DNA of 64,000 nt from NCBI RefSeq assembly GCF_900637845.1, contig NZ_LR134439.1, positions 930,001 through 994,000 of the forward strand, in the 5' to 3' direction. Shown here one piece after another: positions 36,977 through 46,623 of the stretch. The notes under the pieces are model-generated. The model saw nothing but the letters and a program-made list of their open reading frames with translations, did no database searches and was not told where the DNA came from. Source of the DNA: Erysipelothrix rhusiopathiae (GTDB lineage Bacteria; Bacillota_I; Bacilli_A; Erysipelotrichales; Erysipelotrichaceae). Made by a program: the position numbers and the translations under genes. How positions within the stretch are numbered: the stretch's first letter is position 1; each line of letters starts with the position of its first letter.

Positions 36977-37725
36977 TTTTGTTTTGTAGTTAGGAAAGGA
37001 CCGTCTTTGGTGATTGCGAAAGTATGCTCATATTGACAACTGAGACAACCGTTGTTGGTACGTGCAGTCCAACCGTTATCATCTAACTTCGCATACGGTG
37101 TGCTTTCATTAACGATTGGTTCAACCGTAATAACCATGCCTTCTTTTAATTTCGCACCCGTTCCGTAAACACCCACAAATGGAACCATAGGTTCTTCATG
37201 GATTGTGGGACCTAAACCATGTCCTGAGAAATCAAGGGACATTTTATAACCGAATTGGGTAATGTATTCATCCATCGCTGCACCAATATCACCAACACGA
37301 TTGCCAACTTGGGCTTGTTCGATACCGATGTAAAGAGCTTTTTCGGTAACTTCCATTAATTGTTTAACTTCAGGACTTGGATTGTTTCCAACGCAATATG
37401 CCCAACATGAGTCAGAAAGAAATCCATTAAGGTCTACACAAAAGTCTACCTTAACAAGATCGCCATCTTTAAGTTTTGTGTGGGTTGGAAAGCCATGACA
37501 CATCTCATCATTTACACTACAACATGTAGCGTACTTATAACCTTCATAACCAATTTGGGCTGCGACAGCACCATTGTCTTCAATCATTTTTTGTACGAAC
37601 TGGTCGATATCGTGTGTTGATATTCCAGCTTTGATAAAGTCTCGTAGGGACTCATGGATGGAAGCGAGTAATTGTCCGGATTGATACATTCCGTCAATTT
37701 CGCGTTTTGATTTAATCGTAATCAT
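36973..37725 (-). CDS. map: Methionine aminopeptidase, type I
   Basis: The 250-residue protein removes the N-terminal methionine of new proteins. The metal ligands lie in KVDFCVDLNGFLSDSCW (two Asp), FSGHGLGPTIHEEP (His) and TVEPIV (Glu), with the last Glu in YEHTFAI. Length and motifs fit bacterial MetAP1a. AAAGGAG precedes the ATG at 37725. It is transcribed alone on the minus strand. Confidence 0.92.
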   Translation of the reverse strand: MITIKSKREIDGMYQSGQLLASIHESLRDFIKAGISTHDIDQFVQKMIEDNGAVAAQIGYEGYKYATCCSVNDEMCHGFPTHTKLKDGDLVKVDFCVDLNGFLSDSCWAYCVGNNPSPEVKQLMEVTEKALYIGIEQAQVGNRVGDIGAAMDEYITQFGYKMSLDFSGHGLGPTIHEEPMVPFVGVYGTGAKLKEGMVITVEPIVNESTPYAKLDDNGWTARTNNGCLSCQYEHTFAITKDGPFLTTKQK

Positions 37726-37924
37726 AGATACTCCTTTTTTACTTATAGGTCTATTATACGCTTAATTTGAAATAATTAAACCGAATCACCAATCTGCATG
37801 ATGTGATATGTTTGTGATAAATTTGATATAAACTGATAATTAATTTAATATAGGGTTAGAAATACAAGATATTCCGGTAATGATTTTCAACAATGTGAAA
37901 TTTCAAATTTATTTTACAAACTCG

Positions 37925-37953
37925 TTGATTTTGTAAGGGATTTCGGCTATAAT
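37925..37953 (+). promoter_or_regulatory. Sigma-A promoter of the antiterminator/nanE/PTS operon
   Basis: TTGATT (37925-37930) and TATAAT (37948-37953) with a 17-bp spacer. Transcription would start near 37960, leaving a leader of about 130 nt. Confidence 0.75.
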
Positions 37954-37959
37954 CCATAT

Positions 37960-38046
37960 GCGTGCAACTATATTTCGCATATAGGCATTAGCGACTCGAA
38001 ATTTTTTTCGTGAGCTCTTGTTTCAGCGAGGATAGTTGTTTTTTTT
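37960..38046 (+). promoter_or_regulatory. Leader with possible antitermination control
   Basis: The leader holds a dyad CAACTAT (37965-37971) / ATAGTTG (38032-38038) followed by eight T, which could act as a terminator before the antiterminator gene. An alternative hairpin uses ATATGCG / CGCATAT (37956-37982). A BglG-family protein binding here would allow read-through and autoregulation. I could not find a clear RAT consensus, so this is tentative. The rest of the 37726-38090 gap shows nothing else. Confidence 0.4.
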
Positions 38047-38090
38047 GTTGCATGAGCTCTAGTGTAATCCAGGAAGAAGGAGATGAACGT

Positions 38091-38921
38091 ATGAAGAATC
38101 AGTTCAAAGTAGTTCGAGCATTCACCCATAACATTGTCTTTGCCCAACTTGATAAGTATGACTATATCTTGATTGGAAAAGGCATCGGCTTTGACGCTAA
38201 GAGCAAAGCGGTCATCGATGAAGAGTCTGTCACAAGTTTTTACCGTATTCAAGATTTAGATAAAATGAGTCAGTATGAAAAGATTGTTATGAACACAGAT
38301 GATCAAGTACTGCTCGTAACGGAAGCGGCAATTGCTTATGCGGAAAAGACTTTGAATTATAAATTTGATGAATCGATTCATATTTCATTACTCGATCATA
38401 TTAATTTTGCGATTTATCGTTATCATAATCGCGTTAAGATGAGCAACTTCTTCACCGAGGAATACTATCTTATGTATTCCGAGCTTTATGATATTTCAAA
38501 ACATATGGTTGAAATGATTAATGACGAATTGGATGTGGAACTCCCTCACTCTGAGGTTGGCTCGGTAATTCTCCATTTACATGCTGCCATGCATCAAGGT
38601 AAGGTTTCAAACAGTGCCTTTTATGCTCAGGTGATTACTGCATCCGTCGACTTTATCAACAAGCGTATTCCAGAAGAATTCACTCAAAACAGTGTGGGAA
38701 AAGCGCGTTTAATTACACACCTCAAATTTGCATTTAAACGTTCAGAAGATAATGTAACCCTCACCAATCCATTGATTGATATTCTACGTGAACGGTATTG
38801 TGAAGCCTATGAAATCTCTGAAGATCTTGCATTAATGCTTGATCAAGAGTTTAATATTCAACTTCCTGAATCAGAAATTGGTTATATTGCACTACACATT
38901 TACAATTTACAACACTCTTAG
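38091..38921 (+). CDS. BglG/LicT-family transcriptional antiterminator
   Basis: The 276-residue protein has an N-terminal CAT RNA-binding domain (about 1-57; HNIVFAQLDKYDYILIGKGIGFDAKSK) and two PTS regulation domains. PRD1 has conserved His in ISLLDHINFAIYRYHN and VILHLHAAMH; PRD2 has LITHLKFAFKR and YIALHIYNLQHS. HPr phosphorylates PRD2 and the cognate EII phosphorylates PRD1, linking RNA binding to sugar supply. AAGGAG precedes the ATG at 38091. It is the first gene of the nanE-PTS operon and would sense the flux of that permease. Confidence 0.9.
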   Translation: MKNQFKVVRAFTHNIVFAQLDKYDYILIGKGIGFDAKSKAVIDEESVTSFYRIQDLDKMSQYEKIVMNTDDQVLLVTEAAIAYAEKTLNYKFDESIHISLLDHINFAIYRYHNRVKMSNFFTEEYYLMYSELYDISKHMVEMINDELDVELPHSEVGSVILHLHAAMHQGKVSNSAFYAQVITASVDFINKRIPEEFTQNSVGKARLITHLKFAFKRSEDNVTLTNPLIDILRERYCEAYEISEDLALMLDQEFNIQLPESEIGYIALHIYNLQHS

Positions 38922-38939
38922 TGTTGAGGAGGTTAGATT

Positions 38940-39611
38940 ATGTTAGAAGCTGTGAAAGGTGGACTTATCGTTTCCTGTCAAGCACTTGATGGGGAACCGT
39001 TACAAAGTTCGATGATTATGGGCCGTATGGCAATTGCTGCAAAGGCGGCAGGTGCTGTAGGGATTCGAGCTCAAGGGGTTAATGATATCAATGAAATTAA
39101 AAAGACGGTAGATTTACCGGTTATTGGTATTATCAAGAAAAACTATGAAGGCAGTGAAGTGTTCATCACTGCAACACATCAAGAAGTCGAAGCACTTCTT
39201 GAAACAGAATGCGAAATGATTGCACTTGATGCAACAAACCGTGTACGTCCAATGGGTGTGAAAACGGAAGACCTTGTAAAACAAATTCATGATGGGGGAC
39301 GTCTTGCTATGGCAGACTGTTCAACGCTTGAAGAAGTAATCGAGGCAGAACGTATTGGTTTCGATTGTGTTTCATGTACACTTGCAGGTTACACATCGTA
39401 TTCTAAAAATGTTGATGGACCGGATTTTGAACTGGTAGAGAAGATGGTTCAATCGGTAAAGGTTCCTGTAATTGCGGAAGGTAAGATTCACTATCCTGAG
39501 CAATTAAAACGTATTATGGATTTAAAGGTTCATAGTGCTGTTGTTGGTGGTGCCATTACCCGTCCTCAAGAAATTGCGACACGCTTTATAGAAGCGATTA
39601 AGGAGAAATAA
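38940..39611 (+). CDS. nanE: N-acetylmannosamine-6-phosphate 2-epimerase
   Basis: The 223-residue TIM-barrel enzyme converts ManNAc-6-P to GlcNAc-6-P. GVIGIIKKNY-like IGIIKKNYEG, ALDATNRVRP and MADCSTLEE are conserved in NanE. It lies between the antiterminator and the EIICB, whose ATG overlaps its TAA by one base. No nanA lyase or nanK kinase is present in the window, so the enzyme is tied here to a PTS. This suggests uptake of ManNAc itself as ManNAc-6-P, followed by epimerisation. Confidence 0.9.
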   Translation: MLEAVKGGLIVSCQALDGEPLQSSMIMGRMAIAAKAAGAVGIRAQGVNDINEIKKTVDLPVIGIIKKNYEGSEVFITATHQEVEALLETECEMIALDATNRVRPMGVKTEDLVKQIHDGGRLAMADCSTLEEVIEAERIGFDCVSCTLAGYTSYSKNVDGPDFELVEKMVQSVKVPVIAEGKIHYPEQLKRIMDLKVHSAVVGGAITRPQEIATRFIEAIKEK

Positions 39612-41110
39612 TGTTTAAACAACTACAAAAAATTGGTAAGTCATTTATGCTGCCAATTGCAATCCTTCCAGCTGCTGGATTGCTCTTAGGGATTGGTGGA
39701 GCACTATCAAACCCAAATACTGTAGCAGCTTATCCATTTTTAAATCAACCAATCTTACAGGCTGTATTCCAAGTTATGTCTGCAGCCGGAAGTACTGTAT
39801 TTGGAAATCTTGCATTACTCTTAACAATTGGTCTTTGTGCAGGTCTTGCGAAAAAAGATAAAGCAACAGCTGTTTTAGCGGGTGTTGTTGGTTATCTTGT
39901 TATGAATGGAACCATGACTGCACTTCTTGGTATCTTTAGTCCTGAAGGGGCAGCTATTGATACAGGTGTTATTGGTGGTATTGTAATTGGTAGTGTTGCG
40001 GTATATTTCCATAACCGTTACCACAATATCCAATTACCACAAGTACTTGGATTCTTCGGTGGATCACGTTTTGTTCCAATTATTACATCGTTTGCTGCAA
40101 TTTTCGTAGGAGCAGCATTCTACATTGTTTGGCCTCCGTTCCAACAACTTCTTGTAAGTTGTGGTGACTTTATTGCTACTTTAGGTCCAATTGGAACATT
40201 CCTCTATGGATTCTTAATGCGTTTATGTGGTGCTGCAGGGCTTCACCATATGATTTACCCAATGTTCTGGTTTACAGAGCTTGGTGGTGTTGAAGTTGTG
40301 AATGGTGTTTCTGTAGCAGGTGCTCAAAAAATATTCTTTGCACAACTTGCAGATCCAAACCATGTAGGTCTTTATACACATGGAACACGTTTCTTTGCGG
40401 GTCGTTTCGCAACAATGATGTTTGGATTACCAGGAGCATGTCTTGCAATGTATCACTGTGTACCGAAAGATAAAGCCAAACAATATGGTGGTTTATTCTT
40501 AGGTGTTGCACTTACATCATTTATTACAGGGATTACAGAGCCTATTGAATTTATGTTCTTATTTGTATCCCCTGTACTTTATGTAATTCACGCATTCTTA
40601 GATGGTGTATCATTCTTAATTGCGGATGTACTTCGCATTTCAATTGGTAACACATTCTCAGGTGGATTTATTGATTTCTTACTCTTTGGAATCTTACAAG
40701 GACAAGCTAAAACACACTGGCTCTATGTCTTACCAGTAGGGGCGCTTTGGTTTGTAATCTATTACTTTGTATTCAAGACTTATATCTTGAAATTCAACGT
40801 CCCAACACCAGGTCGTGGTGAAGATGAAGTTGCTCCAGAAGCAGCAATTACAACTAAAGATTCCCTTAAAGATGATTCCGTTAAAATTATTGAATATCTT
40901 GGTGGTCAAGAGAACATTGAAGATGTTGATGCATGCATTACACGTCTTCGTGTTTCAGTGAAATCTCAAGAACGTGTAAACAAAGAAGGTTTGAAAGCAC
41001 TAGGTGCTACAGATGTACTTGTGGTCGGAGATGGTATTCAAGCAATCTACGGCGCAAAAGCAATTCTATATAAAAATAATATTGTCGATATCTTAGGTAT
41101 CGACGAATAA
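39611..41110 (+). CDS. PTS EIICB permease, GlcNAc/glucose family
   Basis: The 499-residue protein has an EIIC domain (about 1-400) and a C-terminal EIIB domain with the phosphorylated cysteine in DACITRLRV. ITEPIEFMFLF is the conserved substrate loop. It resembles NagE/PtsG, but the coupling to nanE by a one-base overlap points to N-acetylmannosamine, N-acetylglucosamine or both as cargo. It has no EIIA domain; the separate EIIA at 41184 completes the phosphorelay. Confidence 0.88.
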   Translation: MFKQLQKIGKSFMLPIAILPAAGLLLGIGGALSNPNTVAAYPFLNQPILQAVFQVMSAAGSTVFGNLALLLTIGLCAGLAKKDKATAVLAGVVGYLVMNGTMTALLGIFSPEGAAIDTGVIGGIVIGSVAVYFHNRYHNIQLPQVLGFFGGSRFVPIITSFAAIFVGAAFYIVWPPFQQLLVSCGDFIATLGPIGTFLYGFLMRLCGAAGLHHMIYPMFWFTELGGVEVVNGVSVAGAQKIFFAQLADPNHVGLYTHGTRFFAGRFATMMFGLPGACLAMYHCVPKDKAKQYGGLFLGVALTSFITGITEPIEFMFLFVSPVLYVIHAFLDGVSFLIADVLRISIGNTFSGGFIDFLLFGILQGQAKTHWLYVLPVGALWFVIYYFVFKTYILKFNVPTPGRGEDEVAPEAAITTKDSLKDDSVKIIEYLGGQENIEDVDACITRLRVSVKSQERVNKEGLKALGATDVLVVGDGIQAIYGAKAILYKNNIVDILGIDE

Positions 41111-41183
41111 TACTCATAAATATCTGAATAAAATACAATGGTCACCGTAGTGTTCATTGAGAAATTATGTATGGAGGTTCACC

Positions 41184-41657
41184 ATGTTTGAACGATTTAA
41201 GAAAAAAGAAGAAGTTATGAAACCATTTGGAACTGGGATTGCACGCTCGTTAACTGCAGTTCCGGACCAAGTGTTTTCTCAAAAAATGATGGGGGATGGA
41301 TACGCTCTTGAACTTACAGAGGGTACAATTACTGCACCAGTAAGTGGTGAAGTTACCATGATTTTCCCTACAGGACATGCATTTGGAATTACAACGGATG
41401 CAGGCTTAGAACTTCTGATTCATATTGGCATTGATACCGTAGAACTAAAGGGCGAAGGCTTTGATGCTGTTGTGAAACAAGGTGACAAGGTAAAACAAGG
41501 TGATGTCTTAACACACGTTGACCTCGAATTCATAAAGGCACAAGGAAAATCTTTAATAAGTCCTTTTATCTTTACATCAGGTCAAAGTATTGTACTTCAT
41601 AAAGAGGATGAGATGGTTGACCCCTCAACAGATCAACTCTTAACAATACAAAAGTAA
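41184..41657 (+). CDS. PTS EIIA, glucose type (Crr-like)
   Basis: The 157-residue cytosolic phosphocarrier has the two active-site histidines H65 (PTGHAFGI) and H80 (LIHIGIDTV) of EIIA-Glc proteins. The start at 41184 is fixed by GGAGG; a TTG at 41157 is in frame but poor. It passes phosphate from HPr to the EIIB domain of the upstream permease and may also serve the EIICB at 5251. It ends the antiterminator operon, just before an IS element. Confidence 0.9.
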   Translation: MFERFKKKEEVMKPFGTGIARSLTAVPDQVFSQKMMGDGYALELTEGTITAPVSGEVTMIFPTGHAFGITTDAGLELLIHIGIDTVELKGEGFDAVVKQGDKVKQGDVLTHVDLEFIKAQGKSLISPFIFTSGQSIVLHKEDEMVDPSTDQLLTIQK

Positions 41658-41700
41658 ATAGCAATAAATATCAAAGATTTTATAGATTATAATACCTTTA

Positions 41701-42669
41701 AAGTTGACACTAAATAAAAAACACTATCGTGTTAATATTTAGTTAAACTTTGGAGGTATTTTTTTTCATGGGCAAACAAACAATAAGATCATATGAAGAT
41801 AAGTTAATGATTGTACAAGAGATTTTGAATGGTAAATCATATAGAAGTGTCAGTGAAAAATATAATGTTCGTACTGGAACAATTGCAAACTGGAAAAGAA
41901 AACTTATGGAGAGAACGCTACATTTAGATAGATGCCGCAAGAAACCTGGGGAAGTAGAGGACATAGAAATTATAAAAAAGTCTTATACTCTACTCATGAA
42001 AATCCGAAAAATACAACACGAATAGGAAAATATCAGATCATTTATATTCTAAAAAAAGAGTACCCTGTTTCAAAACTAAAGTTAGAGTAAGGCGTCCGTT
42101 TTTTGAAAAATTGAGAAAAGAAAAGAGCCATCTAAAAATGGCTCCTTACCTAATGAATGAAGACTTCACATCAACGAAACCCCTAGAAAAGCTTTCAACC
42201 GATGTCGGTTACATTCAATGTTCAGACGGATTATTATATCTATCTGCTATTAAAAATCTCTTTAATAATGAAATTATAGCATATTCTATATCTACAAAAA
42301 GTAATATTGAATTATTAAAAGAAACGATGAAGGGACTTCCTAAGCCTTGCTCTGACATTGCAATGATTAATTCGGATCAAGGCTCTCTTTACTATTCAGG
42401 ATACTATATTGATAAATTGGAAAAACATGGGTATCAAATGAGTATGTCGAAACGTGGCCATTGCTGGCAAAACAGTCCAATAGAAAATTGGTTTCCTCAA
42501 TTAAAGGAAGAATGAATTAGAATCGATGGGAAATTAACAAAACAAGAAACAAAAATAAAAACAAAAACAAAAGGATACGTTCATTGGTATAATACCGAAC
42601 GTATCCAGAAAGATCTTGGATATCTTAGTTCTATCAAATATAAATCTACTTTTTATTTAGTGTCAACTT
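41701..42669 (+). mobile_element. Decayed IS3-family element with perfect 20-bp ends
   Basis: The 969-bp element is bounded by a perfect 20-bp inverted repeat, beginning AAGTTGACAC (41701-41720) and its complement at 42650-42669. No target duplication is visible. It carries an intact-looking OrfA and a shortened OrfB with a DDE core. At about two thirds of a full IS3 length it is probably dead. It lies 43 bases after the EIIA gene. Its ends differ from those of the element at 32819, so the two come from different IS types. Confidence 0.82.
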
Positions 42670-42671
42670 GA
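41768..42671 (+). pseudogene. IS3-family transposase, OrfA plus truncated OrfB
   Basis: OrfA (41768-42025, 85 residues) has the IS3 helix-turn-helix segment EILNGKSYRSVSEKYNVRTG. The OrfB part (from about 42111) contains the DDE core: LSTDVGYIQCSDGLLYLS (first Asp), MINSDQGSLYYS (second Asp) and QNSPIENWFPQLKEE (Glu). An in-frame TGA (42513-42515) interrupts it; the frame continues to 42671 with YVHWYNTERIQKDLGYLS. The start of OrfB, with its helix-turn-helix, is deleted. Confidence 0.78.
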
Positions 42672-42907
42672 CAGGTACTGGTATCTAAGAGATTTTTTTT
42701 ATTAATAAAAAATAAGATTTTCTTACGATGACTAATTTAATAAACAACCTTAGTCCTGTGTTTAATGTTAATAATAATCAAATTTATTATTTATTGAAAT
42801 AGTATAACACTAAATTGCGCTAAATCTCAAAACATGTTTATTTCACCAATAATACAAATAAGGACGATAGGATGTGATTACACATCAACATTGTGTGGGA
42901 GGGAAAA

Positions 42908-45900
42908 ATGGATAATAAACTAAAAGGGGTAATCGTTCTTCTATTTATATTTGCGCAGGTGACAACCCTTGTCGCTGCAGATACGAAGCCAGACACCTTC
43001 GATGATCCTGTTGAGATTAATGAAACTGTTAGTCAAAATGAGGTAATCGAAGAAAAAACTGATATTGATGAAGTTAATATAAATGATGACCAGCCTCAAC
43101 AAATTGAGAAGGATACCGTAGAGACAACGGTATCGAAACCCTTAGACACTGAGAACAAGGAAAGCCCGGTCGTTACTTTCACAGATCCCGTTATGGAAGA
43201 CATTATTCGTATCTATACAGGAATTCAAATTGGGACGCCCATTACAGAAAAAGATATGCTTCGTGTTGTTGCACTCGACAAGAATGTATGGGGTAGAATT
43301 AATAATATTAAGCAATGGAAAAACTTTGAAGGGTTGCAATATGCTAAAAATCTCAAGGTTATTGACATAGCGGGATATACGGACAGTCTTGAAGATATTA
43401 GTGCAATTAAAGGTTTATCGGTTAGTCATTTAAATATTAATGGAAATGAGAAAATTACAGATATTTCATCCATAATGGGAATGCCACTTAAAAAATTAGA
43501 AATAAATGAACTTGATAACTTAGGTGATAATACAATTGAGGTATTGAATTCATTAACCGAATTAAATTATGTGGAAGTAGGATATTCTAAGATAACTGAT
43601 TATACTTGGGTTGAAGGAAAACCGTTAAAAACATTTAAAAGTGGAGCGAACAATCTGAAAAACGATGATCTCAAACCGCTTGGAACACTCAAAGAATTGG
43701 ATGACGTTTACTTAGCAAGTAATCCGTTACTTACTCATCTCGATGTTTTTGAGAATATGAATATCACCGAATCTTTAAATATGAATCATACTGGGATTCA
43801 AGATTTGAGTGAACTCAAAAAACTAAATGGCGAAGTAAAGCACATAACACTTACAGGGAATGGAATCGAAGACCTAAGTCCTTTGGCTGATTTTACACAA
43901 AAAAATATCACGATGGTGACGCTGGCGAATAATCGTATCTATGATTACTCACCCTTGGTATATATTCTTGAAAATGAGAACACCATACTTTATTTAGGTG
44001 AACAAAGAACGGATCTTGATCCGTTCTCCCGTAACGATGAAAATCATTACATTACAAATAATCCCGTCATCGCTGTAGACGGAAAAAAGGTAGAGGCCTA
44101 TAGCAATACCGAATCTTTTAAATTAGAAAATTTAGAAGATAATACAAAAATAAAAGTTACTTACGGTATCAATAATACAACCGCAAATGATGTTATGTTC
44201 TCAATTTGGTATAAGGACAAAAAACTTACCCAAATATCTGCAAAAGCAATAAAACAACCACAATTGCGAATTAATTATAAGGTAGGAACGTGGTCACAAG
44301 TTGATGGTCCGTATTATAGAGAAATTATTGAACAGGAAATCCATCCTCTGGTAATGGGTGAAAAATATGATTTCACAGATTATATTAAAACACGAAAATC
44401 TGACAAATTAGTGGGCTATGAATTATTAGAAAAAACGATAACCGATAATGTGAAGGGGATAGCCGAGAACGATGTCGTCGTTGATGTTGCCTATACGAAA
44501 ATAATACCCAAATATGGTTATGTGTACGTTGAATATAAGAATCAGGATGGCGATACAATCTTAGAATCTCAAAGAAAAGATGGTGTACAAGGAACGTCCT
44601 ATGATGTCAGCCCGCTAAAAACCACCATTAATGGCTATACCTTTAAATCAGTAAAAGGCACTGAAAAAGGGATATTTACTGATAAAGCGCAAACTATAAC
44701 GTATGTCTATTCAAAAGATGCAATCAAAGCAGAGAATGTAACAATCAGATTTGAAGACGAAGCGGGTATAACAATCAGCAAAGATTCAATCTTAGAAGGA
44801 AATGTTGGTGATAGCTATGATACAACACTATTACAGACGGATTTTACAGGCTATACCTTTAAATCAGTAAAAGGCACTGAAAAAGGGATATTTACTGATC
44901 AAGCGCAAACTATAACGTATGTCTATTCAAAAGATGCAATCAAAGCAGAGAATGTAACAGTCAGATTTGAAGACGAAGCAGGTATATCAATCAGCAAAGA
45001 TTCAATCTTAGAAGGAAATGTTGGTGATAGCTATGATACAACACTATTACAGACGGATTTTACAGGCTATACCTTTAAATCAGTAAAAGGCACTGAAAAA
45101 GGGATATTTACTGATAAAGTGCAAACGGTAACGTATATCTATAAAAAAAATGTTGTTCATGGTGCAGATTTGACAATTTTATACCACGATGCGTTCGGAA
45201 ATGAAATAGCTGAAGCGATAAGTTTAAAAGGAATTTTTGGGGAGTCATATGCAATTAATCTAGAGGAGAAACTGTTAAAGATACCAGGATATACCTACTC
45301 AAAATATAAAGGTGAACTAAAAGGTACGTTCAGTCATCAAGCGTATACACTTATCTTAATCTACATCAAAGATGAAATTACACAGGGGAGTGTCGAAATT
45401 CAATATCAAGATAGTGAAGGGAAGCTACTTCATAAAACCGAGATTGTTGAAGGTGTAGTGGGCGATGCGTATAACGTTGAAGAAAGAAAAATAGAGATTC
45501 CTGGCTACACTTTTAAAAACATTATAGGGGATTTAATTGGAACATACGGGAATGAAGCAATTAAAATTGTTTATATTTATGAAAAAGATCCAATTATTAC
45601 ATCATTCGTTACCGTTCATTATATTGATGAAGCGGGGAACGCCATTGCGCCTGTTTTCATCAATGAAGGGGTCCATAAAGAATCTTTTGCCCTAGAACTT
45701 GAAATAATTCAAAAAACAATTGAAGGTTATGAATTTAATCGAATTGAAGGAGATATGGTTGGCAACTATATCAATGGTAATATAGACGTCTATCTTGTGT
45801 ATGAAGTAGTTGCATCGAAGGATGCACCTATAAAGGATCCCTCCGAAAAACCGGAAACGAATCCTAACAAGAATGGAATCATTAAACAACCTAGAAAAGG

Positions 45901-46063
45901 TGAAAAGATTAACACTGAGAAAGTTGTGAACCCCAAAATTGAAACTTCTAAAAAAGGGACACCCAAATATTTGCCATCTACAGGAGCAAGCCAAAATTAC
46001 TATTTAGCAGGAAGTCTAGTAATTATTGGGATACTCATTCAAGTGCGTCGTAAAGAAGATTAA
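42908..46063 (+). CDS. LPXTG surface protein with leucine-rich and MucBP repeats
   Basis: The 1,051-residue protein has a signal peptide (about 1-24), an acidic segment (to about 75), an internalin-like leucine-rich repeat region (about 110-365; phrases like LEDISAIKGLSVSHLNINGN), six MucBP-type repeats of about 72 residues (about 535-965), a proline/lysine linker and LPSTG at 1022-1026 with membrane segment and RRKED tail. This is the layout of Listeria internalins and other adhesins that bind host receptors or mucin. GGGAGG precedes the ATG at 42908. Repeats 2 and 3 are nearly identical at DNA level, a sign of recent duplication or ongoing repeat-number change. Confidence 0.88.
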   Translation: MDNKLKGVIVLLFIFAQVTTLVAADTKPDTFDDPVEINETVSQNEVIEEKTDIDEVNINDDQPQQIEKDTVETTVSKPLDTENKESPVVTFTDPVMEDIIRIYTGIQIGTPITEKDMLRVVALDKNVWGRINNIKQWKNFEGLQYAKNLKVIDIAGYTDSLEDISAIKGLSVSHLNINGNEKITDISSIMGMPLKKLEINELDNLGDNTIEVLNSLTELNYVEVGYSKITDYTWVEGKPLKTFKSGANNLKNDDLKPLGTLKELDDVYLASNPLLTHLDVFENMNITESLNMNHTGIQDLSELKKLNGEVKHITLTGNGIEDLSPLADFTQKNITMVTLANNRIYDYSPLVYILENENTILYLGEQRTDLDPFSRNDENHYITNNPVIAVDGKKVEAYSNTESFKLENLEDNTKIKVTYGINNTTANDVMFSIWYKDKKLTQISAKAIKQPQLRINYKVGTWSQVDGPYYREIIEQEIHPLVMGEKYDFTDYIKTRKSDKLVGYELLEKTITDNVKGIAENDVVVDVAYTKIIPKYGYVYVEYKNQDGDTILESQRKDGVQGTSYDVSPLKTTINGYTFKSVKGTEKGIFTDKAQTITYVYSKDAIKAENVTIRFEDEAGITISKDSILEGNVGDSYDTTLLQTDFTGYTFKSVKGTEKGIFTDQAQTITYVYSKDAIKAENVTVRFEDEAGISISKDSILEGNVGDSYDTTLLQTDFTGYTFKSVKGTEKGIFTDKVQTVTYIYKKNVVHGADLTILYHDAFGNEIAEAISLKGIFGESYAINLEEKLLKIPGYTYSKYKGELKGTFSHQAYTLILIYIKDEITQGSVEIQYQDSEGKLLHKTEIVEGVVGDAYNVEERKIEIPGYTFKNIIGDLIGTYGNEAIKIVYIYEKDPIITSFVTVHYIDEAGNAIAPVFINEGVHKESFALELEIIQKTIEGYEFNRIEGDMVGNYINGNIDVYLVYEVVASKDAPIKDPSEKPETNPNKNGIIKQPRKGEKINTEKVVNPKIETSKKGTPKYLPSTGASQNYYLAGSLVIIGILIQVRRKED
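44633..45120 (+). repeat. Tandem 216-bp repeat within the MucBP region
   Basis: Two full 216-bp units (44633-44848 and 44849-45064) differ at about four positions, and a third unit matches for its first 55 or so bases before diverging. Each encodes 72 residues starting GYTFKSVKGTEKGIFTD. Strain-to-strain changes in unit number are likely. Confidence 0.9.
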
Positions 46064-46081
46064 ATAAAACAGAAACGTCAG

Positions 46082-46109
46082 AACGGAATTAGATATTCCG
46101 TTTTTTTTT
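46082..46109 (+). terminator. Intrinsic terminator of the MucBP adhesin
   Basis: Hairpin AACGGAAT-N5-ATTCCGTT followed by a run of T. Confidence 0.88.
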
Positions 46110-46183
46110 GTATTCAATTATCATCGTTTCTTAACACAAATTTCTTAGAATTCAAGTATACTTTTCACCAAAGGAGGTGCCAG

Positions 46184-46621
46184 ATGTTGACATTTAGACG
46201 ACCACACTCACGAATTGTAATAAGTTATTTACTGAGTATTTTGCTACCTTTAATGAATGGTGGGCTTATGTTTAAAATTATGCAAAACGAAACACGGTTG
46301 GATTATGCTAACGTCTTAGGTGCCTCCGTTGCCGTAGCTGGGATCGTGATGGTTGGCTGCATTTATTTTTTAATTTTAAAAGATGAAGTTAAAATAAGAG
46401 TTAATAAAAAAAAACTTATATACTATCAATTCGGGAAATTAGAGCATATTTATTATTTGAAGGACTATCAAATTAAAGCTTATGAAGAAGGATTAAGTAT
46501 GGCTTTAGAATTAGTTGAACATAATGACGGTAGGAAGATTAAAATTGATTGCCGACCGCTTGGACGAGAAAATTATGAAATACTAGTACAAATGCTAACT
46601 CGGATAAAAACCAACACTTAA
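46184..46621 (+). CDS. Small membrane protein with PH-like tail, unknown function
   Basis: The 145-residue protein has two membrane segments (about 12-30 and 45-66) and a cytosolic domain (about 68-145). That domain has the beta-rich look of bacterial PH-like folds (VKIRVNKKKLIYYQFGKLE). AAAGGAGGTG precedes the ATG. No specific family is recognised and no operon partner is evident. Confidence 0.6.
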   Translation: MLTFRRPHSRIVISYLLSILLPLMNGGLMFKIMQNETRLDYANVLGASVAVAGIVMVGCIYFLILKDEVKIRVNKKKLIYYQFGKLEHIYYLKDYQIKAYEEGLSMALELVEHNDGRKIKIDCRPLGRENYEILVQMLTRIKTNT

Positions 46622-46623
46622 AA

